A stretch of DNA of 64,000 nt from Yamagishiella unicocca (lineage: Eukaryota; Chlorophyta; Chlorophyceae; Chlamydomonadales; Volvocaceae): NCBI GenBank assembly GCA_003116995.1, contig BDSL01000046.1, positions 434,001 to 498,000 of the forward strand. Reading direction: 5' to 3'. Positions 11,880 to 22,724 of the stretch are shown here, one piece after another. The first letter of the stretch is position 1. Each line of letters begins with the position of its first letter. The position numbers and the translations under genes were made by a program. Below the pieces are notes generated by a model. The model saw only the letters and a program-made list of their open reading frames with translations, was not told where the DNA came from and made no database searches.

Positions 11880-12874
11880 AGCCGCCGGCGTGGTGGGGCC
11901 CAAGTGTGGCGGTGGATCCAGGTGTGTGGCGCAGGACTGGTGGATGGCGCCGAGGTGACCCAGGCTGTTCATCCCAATCTCGTCGATGATGATGGCGCCG
12001 TTACCGACATTGCGGTGGACCTGTGTGTACGCAGGCAGGATATATGTATGTGAGCGGGGGTTGTGAGAGCGGATTTCATTCTTGGTGGCTTCCCCCTGTG
12101 GTTGCTGTTACCTGCAAGCTGATGTTGGCACCGCGTTTCGGTCGGTCCTTGTTCCTGCCCGACGCTGAGATGCCGAACATGGCGTGCGTGGACAGGCTGC
12201 GGTGTACGGCGGTGTTGAAGGCGGTGGCGGCGGTCCAGGAGTAGGCGCAGGTGGCGACCCAGTTTGGGCAGCCGTGCTGGAAGGTGTACCAGAGCAGGGC
12301 GTGCACAAACTGGGTCTTGCCGGTGCCGGGTCGGCCGACGACGAGTAGCTGTGGAGGGTCGCCGGGCTCGGGCGCTTCACGCTGGTCGAAGTACCGTGCA
12401 AGGAACATCAACGGTACGGCTTGCTCGGCCGAGAGCGTGAAGAGCTCGATGGTCTCGTCGATGTTGGTCGGCCGTGCGAGCTGGATGTAGACCGGCATCC
12501 TGGCTTGTTCCGCTGGTGGCACCTCATGGTCGGCGTACACCGTGGCGACGAGGGGCCCGCGCGCTGGTCGGTGGAGGTGGAAGCGAGGGCGGTTGTTATC
12601 GTCGGGGTCGTTGTCGGGTGTCGGCGAGGAATTGGCAGGGTGTGTCGCTGATGTGACCAGATAGCGCTTGAGCCGCTTGGCGCCCTCCGTCAGTAATGGG
12701 ACGTCAGCGGCGCTTACACGACGTACAAAGGGGTCACTGCCGGTTCCCAAGCCGTTTCCCAAGCGGCTGCACGCCGCTCCCTGTTCCTCCGCCACTGCTC
12801 CTCCGCCCGAAATCCCGACGACAAACTGTTGACGGGAAGTGGTTAATTCGGTTGATTTGGACGTTCTGCCATAG
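11880..12874 (-). mobile_element. PIF1/Helitron-type helicase fragment, right arm of long palindrome
   Basis: This is the inverted copy of the left arm, with the same Walker A, PIF1 motif, intron and Walker B. It is not identical. At protein level I see YADHEVP against YAGNEVP, PTNIDET against PPTIDET, PNWVA against PDWVA, GNGLGTG against GNSLGNG, and TGGSHQE against TRGSHQE. The ATG that starts the left copy is ACG here. The differences suggest the duplication has aged and is not merely a fold-back assembly error. The arms are separated by a loop of only about 24 bases. Confidence 0.75.
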
Positions 12875-12904
12875 TAAACTGTGATTTTATTTGAATCTGC
12901 ACGA

Positions 12905-13150
12905 TTTCTGCGTGTTATACAGTTTACTACGGCAGAACGTCCAAATCAACCGAATCAACCACTTCCCGTCAACAGTTTGTCGTCGGGATTTCGGGCGGAG
13001 GAGCAGCGGAGAGAGCGGCATGCAGCCGCACGGGCCGACCCGGCGGCTCGAGCGGAGGAGCAGCGGCGGGCTGTTGAACGGCGCGCAGCTTCTCGTGTTG
13101 AGCATGGACTGCAGGAGTGGGCAAATGACGAGTCGGTCGTACAACAAGAG
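12905..13150 (+). mobile_element. Third partial copy of the helicase-element 5' region
   Basis: From TTTACTACGGCAG the sequence repeats the 5' end of the palindrome arms in direct orientation, then diverges. It reads about 80 residues with an Arg/Glu/Ala-rich repeated pattern (RAEEQRRERHAAARAD, AEEQRRAVERRAAS) like the region ahead of the Rep/helicase domain of Helitron proteins. It has no complete domain. Together with the two arms this makes three copies of one 5' end within 2.2 kb. Confidence 0.5.
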
Positions 13151-13607
13151 GGGTACTGGCTGCTGCTCTGTGTGCCTCCGGCCTTTCGATTTGGTGTTCT
13201 GGTGGTTTGCCTTTGTTCCGGTGCATGTCGGTCTTTGTTTCCTCCGTCTTTCTCAGTGTCAGGCGATGTGCCCGATGGTTCTACCTCTTGGTCTGGAGCC
13301 CACTGTAACCGTTACAACAACAACAACAAGCCAGGCTCTGGAACACACTGTAACCGTTACAACTGAAGCGATGGGGAAACTTTTTGACTTTGGGTCCCTG
13401 TAACCCTTACCCACTAACGGACCGATTCATACATGTTGTTGTAACGGTTACAGTGGGTTCCAGACCAAGAGGTAGAACCATCGGGCGCATCGCCTGACAC
13501 TGAAAAAGACGGAGGAAACAAAGACCGACATGCACCGGAACTAAGGCAAATCACCAGAACACCAAAGCGACAGGCGGTAGGCACACTGAGCAGCAGCCAG
13601 CACCCCA
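13150..13607. repeat. Second, smaller palindrome (arms ~169 bp)
   Basis: Bases 13150-13318 and 13438-13607 are imperfect inverted copies separated by about 119 bp. The inner ends of both arms carry CACTGTAACCGTTACAAC (13301-13318 on plus, 13438-13455 on minus), and an extra copy lies in the spacer at 13346-13363. The motif core GTAAC-C-GTTAC is itself palindromic. The layout resembles a foldback element or a MITE. Confidence 0.65.
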
Positions 13608-13658
13608 GGGGGAAGTTGCACTAGAGGCTCCCCTATCAGGAACTGGCCACCAACCAAC

Positions 13659-14589
13659 CTAACAACCCATCACCCGACGAACCAGTGAAGCGCCGCAACG
13701 ATGCAAACATCGGAACCAGCCACCTCTCATCCCATAAGGCACGGATCCTAAACAGGGCTCAACACGCCTATAGAGCCGGAATGTATGAAGCACAGGAAAC
13801 CCCGCTCCCCAAGACAACTCAGGCCGATCACGAATCCACCAGTACCTCAGCCGGTCCCCCGCACACGAGGCGACTGGCAACAACCCGCAAGAAAGGATGC
13901 CGAGGCCCCACTGCATCCCAGCCTTTCTGGGGAAGCCCCAGCGCAGCAAAGCCCCTCAGCAGGGCCCAAAACTCCACCACCCCACGGCGAACGGCACGAT
14001 CCAGAAGACCGCTACCCAGAGTAAGAGGGGGACCACCAGCAGCCGCCCTTTTCAAGGCCGCGGCCATAAACCGGCGCCCCACCTCCATGGCAGTAATAGC
14101 CGCCAGGACTACTACATCCCAGACGCAGGACTGCACCCCGGGAGGTGCTTGCACCAACCAAACTTGCGCCCGTGTCACCCCTGCACCGAGCTGGGTCTCG
14201 AGTTGGGCAATCACTGCTTGAGCCACTGGGCAGAACCAAAAGTGGTGTAAGCGGGGGGTCCATGTGTGTCAGCTTCCACACCTACTCCTACACTCTGGCT
14301 CGGCCACCTTCATGTTCTGGAGGAAGCCGTCAGCCACCGCCTCGGAGTAGTCAGCCGCCACCTCCATGTACTCAAAAGAAGAGGCATCCTCGTAAGACGC
14401 ATTGGAATCTGCGGTTACAAAGTGTACAGTACGCTTGAGCGTCTGCGCGATTTGATGCGCTTCGGCTACCTGCATGGTGGTCGGCAGCCGAAATTGCCAG
14501 ATTTTTTGATGGCGCTTCCCGATGGGCGTGTGCAAGATCTGCCGGAAGGGCAGCTTCCATCCGGTCGTCAAGTGCCGTACGAAGTACAC
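13659..14589 (-). pseudogene. Degenerate retroelement-like ORF remnants
   Basis: Minus-strand frames at 14589-14269, 14226-13828 and 13949-13659 look partly protein-like but are broken by stops and frame changes. The middle one contains FWALLRGFAALGL followed by GWDAVGPRHPFLRV. This kind of ending resembles C-termini of volvocine reverse-transcriptase ORFs as I remember them; I cannot verify it here. No catalytic RT motif is visible. Either a decayed element or coincidence. Confidence 0.3.
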
Positions 14590-14744
14590 CTGCAGTATGC
14601 TTCCAGTATGGCTGCAGTCATGGTTTTAGGGCGTTATGTGAGGGAGAGGGTGATGTGTGGGAGCAGCACCGTCCACCACCTGAATCCCCGCCCTGAATCC
14701 GCCCTTGCCTTATCCATCACCACCAATCCCACCAACCTTCATTC

Positions 14745-14832
14745 GCTCGTACAGGAATCGAACCCGCGAGTGCAATGCACCCCTGCCAGGCAAGCATATC
14801 GTTGGCAACCAACTAACGATACAACCAGTTGC
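14745..14832 (-). repeat. tRNA-like / SINE-like segment
   Basis: The minus strand contains a good pol III B-box (GGTTCGATTCC within a possible 5-bp T-stem), an imperfect A-box-like stretch about 50 bases upstream and a possible 4-bp variable-arm hairpin (GTGC-ATT-GCAC). The acceptor stem does not close and the anticodon stem is poor, so I do not call a functional tRNA. A tRNA-derived SINE fragment is the better guess. Confidence 0.25.
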
Positions 14833-15615
14833 CAACACTGTCAGTTATAGCCGTGCAGGGGCTGTCAACTCCAACCACAACCAAATACATACCGGGGCAC
14901 TCCAATCCCCCGGCCTTCCTCGCTCTCTTCCCCACCCGCACCTCACTCCTCAAACCCTGTCACGAACACCGTGCGCCCCTCCAACCGCGTCACAACAATT
15001 TCACAAATGCGGAACGTATCATGCGCAGTGAACTATTAATATGCTCAAGGCTGGGCCCTCAAGGCTGGGCGGCCGATAGGAGCCGTACTTTTCAGTCCGC
15101 TTCTACATACAGATTACGCCTGATTACGGAAGCACTATTCCAGCATTACGCGTCGTCGCTATTGTCCTTGATTGCCGTTACATTCCCATGCCAACCCCTG
15201 ATCAGCACTTGCACGCAAATGGGAAGCGGAACGGCAATTACGTAGTCCAGTAAGTCCAGGAACGTTACACACGTTTTGCGGAGGGATTTCGGCACAAGCA
15301 AGACATAGCACAATAGTAACCAAATCCTTAGAGTGGAATACTGCATGAATCCCGGCATTTAGCTGTGCAAGCAAGCATTTGCAAGCGCTCGTTATCTGTC
15401 AGCCTAAACGACGCTTGGCAATCCCTAGATATTGCTCTACAGTAACATTTCAGTGCCTTAGGGAATTATTGTCTCTCACAGACAGGCGTAATTGTTGCGT
15501 TATCGAAATTCCTTGTTAGGTTGCAAACACAGCAAACAGCCTTTGGCATACTTCCCATAGGCGTAAGAGGATTGCAAGGGCGCACACAGTTTTACAGCAT
15601 CCATGCAGCATTGAT

Positions 15616-18600
15616 ATGCTAGCCCAGTCCGCTAGCGTTTCTTCCATGTGCTCCGAACGTGAGGGAGAGGGCGGCGAGGACGGTCTTACTCCACGCGAGC
15701 CTGCGCTGGTGGGTAATAAGTTGAACATGTTGAATTCCGGCCTTTTCCAATTCGCCGTTAAGGAGATGATGGATGATGGTCAGCTACGCAGGATTACGTG
15801 CGAATTAACCTGGCTGCAACACCCGCAGGCCGAGTTTAAAGATGTGTTGTTTAGCCTTATTCACCTATGTCGTGCCGGTAGCGCTGCCAGCTCAGCGGCT
15901 ATGTCGCCAAAGGATGGGTAAGCAAGTCTTCGGTCGTGCCACGGCTCCCAACCCTGGGACAGGCCTCAATTGCGAACATTCTGCCTGCAGGCCAACTTTC
16001 AGCCGGTCCCAGAGCATCGTGTCGGATGATTACTCAGGCGTGCCTCCCGAAGAGGTACGCACAGCCCCCACCCCCCATCCCACCTGCAAACCTTATTGGG
16101 CCCAGGCACACCCGCCGCCTCTTCAGCGATACTTACCCTGGCAGCATATGAGCATCTCCACCCTCGAGCGTTCGCGCTTCCTCTCACGCGCACCTTCCCT
16201 CTCCCTAATGCCTCCCTGACGCCTCCCGCGTGGCCCCCGCCCCCTATCACCCTACAGCCCGAGTGGCTAGCCAAGATGGTCGCATCCCGAGTCTACAACC
16301 GTGCCCGCAGCGGGCGGTCGCGACCCGGCAGCCGCCGAGACAGCGGCCTGGCCGGCACGGGCGGCAGCATGGTCGGGCTCCGCGCCCCGGGGCTGATCGT
16401 CCCATCGCCGCTGCGCCACAGCTTCAGCGTCCTCACCCTGGCGACGGAGGAGGCTGCCAGCGCGGGCAGTGGCGCGCCGTCGCCGCGCACGTTTGATAAG
16501 GCCCACCAGGCCATGTTCGAGAGGTGTGTGTGTGGGGGGGGTAGGCTCCAGGCCGCCGGGCGTCGGGGGGCTTTGGGGTGTGTGTGTATGTGTTTTAAAT
16601 ATGTGTGTGTTTGTGTATCGGGGGGATTTGGAGAGTGTGTGTGTGTGTCTCGGGGGGATTTGGAGAGTGTGTGTGGGTATGTCGGGGGGCTTTGGAGTGT
16701 GTGTGGGTTCGTGGGGCTGCGGGGCGCCGCCTTGTGTGCGAATGGGGCCCGCTCTGCACAACGCCCGCCCGCTGCTGCCAATCCGCACCTCCCTCCTCTG
16801 GCCTTCGCACTGCTGCTATCACTGCTGGTTGCGGTTGTGGTTGTGGTTGCACACTCCTTCGGAGCCGTGACGATGTGCTTAAGAGTTGAGCCGTGGCTTG
16901 CACTCCAAGTCGCCGGAGTGAATACAAAACTTACTTCATCGTTATTGCGCTGTTGTGGTCCCAGGTTTGGGTCGTGCGAGGGACTGTCCGCTGCCGTCGA
17001 CGATTTCTACCACCGCCTGTGCCGCGACGCGCGCATCGGGGAGACCGTCAAGGAGGTGAGGGCGGAGGCAGGCGGCGAGGGCAGGCTACGGGTACCTGGA
17101 CAGACCGCAGGCGGCGGAAGGGATGGACGGGCCGAGTGGCGGCAGAGCACCGGGTCGGACACAAGGCGGGGCTCCACAAGCACCACCAGGGGCTGGCTGC
17201 GGGAGCAGGGATCCGACCCCTGACCCCTACTATCGGGCGCAACCAAAGCATCGAGCTCAGCATCAATACCGCGTTGCCGCAGCGTCTGACCCCGCGACCG
17301 CACGGCTTTGTGCGCACCGGCACCCACACCGGCACCCACACCGGCACCTACACCGGCACCTGTGTGCGCCAGGTTCCGGAGCAGGACGTGCGGTACATGA
17401 TGATGCAGCTCATGGCGCTGTCCATGCAGCAGCAGCACGGGGAGGAGGCCGGCGCAGAGGTGGGTGTCTGCGGCAGCAGGGGCGCGTGGCGGGGGTATGG
17501 GGAGCTGGCGGGGCTGGGTGGGGTCCCCGTCTCAGCCCCTTGCCGCTGGTCGGCGGGCGGTGTCGGGAGGAGCGCATGAGGGGCAGGCATCCGGGCCAGT
17601 GGCCGGCGGCAACGAAATGGCACGCAGGCGGACGGCCATCTGTCAGGTCCCGGAGTGATGCAGGGGGGCGGGGCTTGGGGCGTAAGGCGGCGCGACAACA
17701 GGAGGGCTTCGTGGGGTGGCTCGACAGGGAAGGGTGTCGGTCGTCGCAGCAGGGACGGGTTTGGGTCGTCTCTGCACCCGGCCGAAAACTGGAGCCATAC
17801 ACCGCGATACGTGCACCGTGCTGCAAGGATCGCCGCTAGCTGGTTGGTTGTTGAGTGGACCCCGGTGACGCCTCATCGCGGTCGTACCTCCCTGCCCCAC
17901 ACCGCGCCCTTCACGACCTCCCCGGTTGCCGCCTCCCGCAACCCACCTCCACTCCCGCAACCCACATCCACCCCCGCAACCCACCTCCAACCCCGCAACC
18001 CACCTCCAACCCCGCAACCCACATCCAACCCCGCAACCCACCTCCACTCCCGCAACCCACATCCACCCCCGCAACCCACCTCCAACCCCGCAACCCACCT
18101 CCAACCCCGCAACCCACCTCCAACCCCGCAACCCACCTCCACACCCGCAACCCACATCCACCCCCGCAACCCACCTCCAACCCCGCAACCCACCTCCACT
18201 CCCGCAACCCACATCCACCCCCGCAACCCACATCCAACCCCGCAACCCACATCCACACCCGCAACCCACCTCCACACCCGCAACCCACCTCCACACCCGC
18301 AACCCACCTCCAACCCCGCAACCCACCTCCACACCCGCAACCCACCTCCACACCCGCAACCCACCTCCACACCCGCAACCCACCTCCACACCCGCAACCC
18401 ACCTCCACACCCGCAACCCACCTCCAACCCCGCAACCCACCTCCACACCCGCAACCCACCTCCACACCCGCAACCCACCTCCAACCCCGCAACCCACCTC
18501 CAACCCCGCAACCCACCTCCACACCCGCAACCCACCTCCACACCCGCAACCCACCTCCAACCCCGCAACCCACCTCCACTCCCGCAACCCACCTCCACTC

Positions 18601-18975
18601 CCGCAACCCACCTCCAACCCCGCAACCCACCTCCACACCCGCAACCCACCTCCAACCCCGCAACCCACCTCCAACCCCGCAACCCACCCCTCGCTCCAGG
18701 ACCGTCAGCTGTGGATCCGGCACTGCCAGTCGCTGCTGAGCCAGGCCGGTGCCAGCAGGGAGATGACCGCGGATGAGACCGCGGCGGCGTACGACGCGGT
18801 GATGAGCCACATGATGGCCTCCCTGGAGCAGCTCGGCGTGTCGGCCGCCGACATGGAGGCGCGCGAGGAGGGCTCCTGGGCGTTACACCGGGGCGGCGGC
18901 GGGGACGGCAGCATGGAGGGATCCGACCCGGTGAGGCTGGAGCAGCTGCCGCAGGCGGCGGCAGCTTCGCGGTAG
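15616..18975 (+). CDS. Truncated-globin-like protein
   Basis: Six exons join in phase: 15616-15917, 15991-16054, 16258-16523, 16965-17055, 17373-17459, 18700-18975 (361 residues). The first ~205 residues are an extension of unknown role. Residues about 210-330 fit the 2/2 (truncated) globin pattern: FGSCEGLSAAVDDFYHRL matches helices A-B with the Phe-Tyr pair at B9-B10, and WIRHCQSLL gives a candidate proximal His (F8). MSHMMASLEQLGV then matches the last helix. The Gly-Gly motifs of many members are not obvious. The family binds heme and handles O2 or NO; here that is inferred. A second ATG at 15646 could be the start. Introns 3 and 5 contain GT-rich and 19-bp tandem repeats. Confidence 0.6.
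16524..16720. repeat. GT-rich degenerate tandem repeat in a globin-gene intron
   Basis: Several ~35-bp units of GGGGGGATTTGGAGAGTGTG alternating with (GT)n, starting immediately at the intron 3 donor (16524). It lies wholly within the intron. Confidence 0.7.
17935..18690. repeat. 19-bp minisatellite inside a globin-gene intron (~40 copies)
   Basis: The unit is close to ACCCACCTCCAACCCCGCA with an alternative CACACCCGCA ending. It occupies most of intron 5 (17460-18699) and runs to within about 10 bases of the acceptor. Because 19 is not a multiple of 3 and the unit lacks stops, it opens very long frames on both strands. These are artefacts. Confidence 0.9.
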
Positions 18976-21900
18976 GGTTTCGGAGCCAGGAGCGGCAGGC
19001 TCCGGATGGAAAAGCACGGTGGAACGATCCTCAGCGAGGGAAGATGGCCTTATGGTGTTCGTGTCGCAAGGGCAGGGACGCCGCTGCGTTGGAGGGGCGG
19101 AGCCTGGAGCTGGTGGGGCCCGGCCGTGCGGGTGTGGGGCGAACGGCACACAAATGACCCGGATGGGTATGTACGAGGTGTACGAGATTCTGGCAGGCAT
19201 GGTTTCGAGCTGTCGGGAGGGGCTGCGACGCCTGGGGCAGGCCCCGGGTAGAGGCGACGATGATGGTGGTGGAGTGACAATATGTGGTGGGGTGACGATG
19301 GGATTGACGGTCGTAATTAATGTCTGGGAAGAAATAGCACTTAGCTTGAATTGCAAGATGCAAGTACGCGAAGATGCCTTTATCCGGATTTTTTCTGGCG
19401 CGTTCGACGCCAGGGCCTTGGCGGCCAGCCAAAAGGTTATGCAGGCATGATGCCGATGACGATGAAGCTGTGGGCGCGACGGCGGCGAGGGTTGGCCGAG
19501 CCGCCGGGTAGGAAGGGAAGCGAGCCCGCCTGCTGTGACGCTGCGGGACCGAGCTGAGGGGTGGGTGCGAGCTGTTGCAGGAGAGAGAGGACGCAGGCCT
19601 GCGGGGAGCGAGTGAGGGGAGGGCGGCAGCTCGGAGGCGGCCGAGCAGCCTACCGTATCCATGCGACAGCATTGCGCTGCTGCGGGGCACGGCGGCTGCT
19701 GCCAGTGTGCCGCACCGCCGCCTGGCGGCCTCACCAGCTGGTGCGGTGCGAGCGTGCGGCACAGGGGCCTTCGCTGTGCTCGGGGCGAGAGTGAGGGCGC
19801 GGGAAGGAGGACTGGGACTGAGGCGCCCGGAGGTGGCCGGAGGTGGTCGGCGGTGGGCGGGGAGCGCCCTAAGGCGGCCGGTGATGAGAGGTCGGCCCTG
19901 GTGCTGCTGCCGGACGGCGCAGGGTGAAGGCTACGGTACACGGGGGGAGGGGCGGCGCGCGCGCGCCAGCAGATTTTGGGTTGGCATGCTGGCAGCGGGC
20001 GCGTCCCGGGCTGGGGGGGCGGGGGTTGCAAGGAAAACCCGTGTACGAAAGAGAAAACGGTTTAGGACAGTTGTGGGTTTGGGGCGGGCGGGGTAGAGTA
20101 ATTGCGTATCCAGGGGTCCTTTGTGCCCACTGTACGAATATGCCGTACGATCTTTACTATGAATTGCGGGCCCCGCATAGGGTCGGCCGAACGCAGGCTG
20201 GGACGGAGCGGCGGCCACGGCACCTGATGGCCACGTTGGTGATCTGGGTTGGGCGGCCGGGTATCTTTCCTGGTTCGCACTCTTCGCCCGATCGCTGGGG
20301 CCTCGGAGCCGCCGGCGTCGTCTGGGACCGCCCACTCCGGGCCTCCTTGGGCGTATGCTTGGGGCCGCGATGGGCCCGGTTCGCGGCTCGTCGCCCCCCT
20401 CACAATGATCACTCATGAATCATGAATATAAAAAGTCCGCACTAAGCCTGTTTTCTAACCTTTCCTGAACCGGCTTTCCTTTTAAGCAAATGTCATGGAA
20501 CAACCTGAGCTTTCCCCCTGTTACCGTACAATGGCCGCTACTGCGGCTGTCGTAGTCCGTTCGAAGGTGTCCCTTGCTTGGATGGGGGGCACTGGGCCCC
20601 GAGGTGCTCCGGAGCCAGTGGATGCTGTTGTGGTGGTTGTAGGGGTGCCATTTGTGGGCTCGGGGATGGGGGCGGCCTCCATCCCACGCAGTCCCGATGT
20701 GGTGGTTATAGCGGTTGGTGGCAGAGCTGGTCGCGAATGCGCCGCCACCGAGCACCGCGACCTATGTGTACTGCATTAGTGCGCCTCCTGGTGAACACGC
20801 CCTCCTGGGAAACCTCGGGGGGGTCCCGGCCCGCCTGTGTTTCGTACATTGCGCAACGCCATACCTACCTGGATACCTGCGGAACTGGGAGCGTGTTGGG
20901 GTTCATGTTGTGTCAAGTTGATGGTTTGAAATGCCTGCGTTTTGTATACCAACTGGCTGCGCTAATGCTTGCGGTGAAGTGAATTTGCGGCTTAGGGGGC
21001 TCATAGCGGGCGCGCTCAGCGGCACTGTCCTGTTGTCGTGGCCGCTGAGTCCGGCATCAGTGCGTTGCAGGTGGTCCTAAGTTTTACGCATTTTAGGGGG
21101 GATGTCGCGTTTAGCTGCGACAAAATGCATCTGAAACTTTTTGACGTGACCCGATGCTATGCTTCCGGGCCGTTCCATGAAATGCGCTCCGCTCCTCCTA
21201 GCTACATGACATGTGGGGTGTGGGATCGCGATGCTAGCTAGACATGCTGCTTGCGATACGCGGCGATAGTTCAGCATTTTCCAGTAGTGTTACGTTGTGA
21301 CCGAACGGGGCCTTCGGTCTGCCCGCCTAGAGCAATGGTGTGCTAGGTAGAAGCCTTGCAACGACTCTTACAGCCCTGACTCCTGGTCCGGGTTGGATAG
21401 GAAGTAGATAATGTCACAGCCCGGGCCTTCCGAAAATACTGGTCCGTCTTCCTATTGCTGCCAATGGTTGTCGTGTCATGTTACCTAACGCGAGTATCAA
21501 CGTCGGGAGTTGCAGGCTAGGCCAGTTCTCGGCCGGCCCCTGCCAAGCGCTTGGCCCCGCCCACGCATCGAAGCCTTGTAATCCGCACGTGCGGTTATGT
21601 GATTTGGCACCGCGACACCGGTGCCCTGTGCCGCCATGTAGCGCACATCCCCAGCTGGCGCAGACAGCCCTCCCGGACCTCCATCCATCCATGCCCATGT
21701 GCCTCCGCCCTGCCTGGCTCCTATCGTGTTGTGACCGCAAGCGCACGCACATTCGCTGCACCGTCTCCCGGCGACAGCGATAACTCGCGCCTGAAACGCG
21801 GAGTTCTACTCCCGCGACCGCGGCGTGGCATACAGTACGCTGACAGAGGGAACTGGATCAGCTCTGCTCTCCCGGGTGCCGGGGTGGCATTAGACCCCTC

Positions 21901-22724
21901 TCAGGCCGTTCCCTCCTCTCGCACGCGCCGATACATGCTAATTTTTACAGTTCAAAAAGTTGAACTGGTTTTTAGGCGGTAGAAAAAAGGCCAGGACGCG
22001 GGTGTTGCGTTCCATGCCCCGCTCGTCACTCCTCAGTGCGAGGCTCTTCATCCGGTGGCCGTGCGGTAAGGCAGTGTAAGGCAGTGAGGCGGAGGCAGCC
22101 AGCGAGCGGGGGCTGCTCCCACACATGTGACGGCGCTGCGCCGTGCGGCTGAGAGCGCCGAACCAGTGGGGGTCTCGGAAGGACTGCTGCCTCCGCCACC
22201 ACTGCCTCTGCTGCCTCCGCTTCCGCCGCGCGTTCGCTGCCGCCGCCACTGCCACCGCCTCCTGCTGCCGCGCCTTCCCGGCCGCTGCAGGAGGACCGCC
22301 TCGGCCCGGCCCTCAGCGCACCCAGCTGCCCCCCCCGCGCCGGCAGCGGCGTACCATACACCACCACACCGACAACAACGTCGTGTGCATAAGGCCCACC
22401 CCCGCGATACGCCCAGCATTGCGGACCGCACACACACACACACACACCGCTGTTCGCGGCTCAGCTCAGCATTTATAAAACACACCGCTGTACGACATAG
22501 CTGCACGGCGGCGGCGACGTGAGGAATCCGCCACCACTAACACCACGGCTATCGTCGGAGCTTCCAACAGCTGGCGGCCCCCCCCCGGGTGTTCCAGCCC
22601 CCTGGCCGCCCAGGGTTGATGTTCCGCTGCGGTCCCTAGCGCCAGGGCATTTCAGGAGGCGGAGGAGCTCCAGGGAGGGGACTCGTTGGTTGATTGGTTG
22701 GTCGGTTGGTGGCCGGCGCCCTGA
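18976..22724. other. Intergenic region, no supported gene
   Basis: 3.7 kb between the globin-like gene and the end of ALG13. Long GC-rich frames on both strands overlap each other and show no family similarity. A sequence near 20028-20080 resembles the family-B intron element (AAGGAAAACCCGTGTACGA). A (CA)n run lies at about 22430-22446. Parts are probably UTRs. Confidence 0.45.

Noticed and set aside
14745..14832. A functional tRNA gene
   Set aside because: The acceptor stem does not pair, the anticodon stem has only about three pairs and position 37 is a pyrimidine. Kept only as a SINE-like scrap.
16508..18699. CRISPR-like array (regular repeats)
   Set aside because: The units are contiguous tandem repeats without unique spacers, in a eukaryotic intron.
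17643..18975. Frames of 270-373 codons on both strands
   Set aside because: They are produced by the stop-free 19-bp minisatellite in a globin-gene intron; only the last ~92 codons from 18700 are coding.
18883..20031. Minus-strand frame of 382 codons, Pro/Ser/Arg-rich
   Set aside because: No family motif, overlaps the last globin-gene exon in antisense, and its composition is typical of stop-poor GC-rich DNA.
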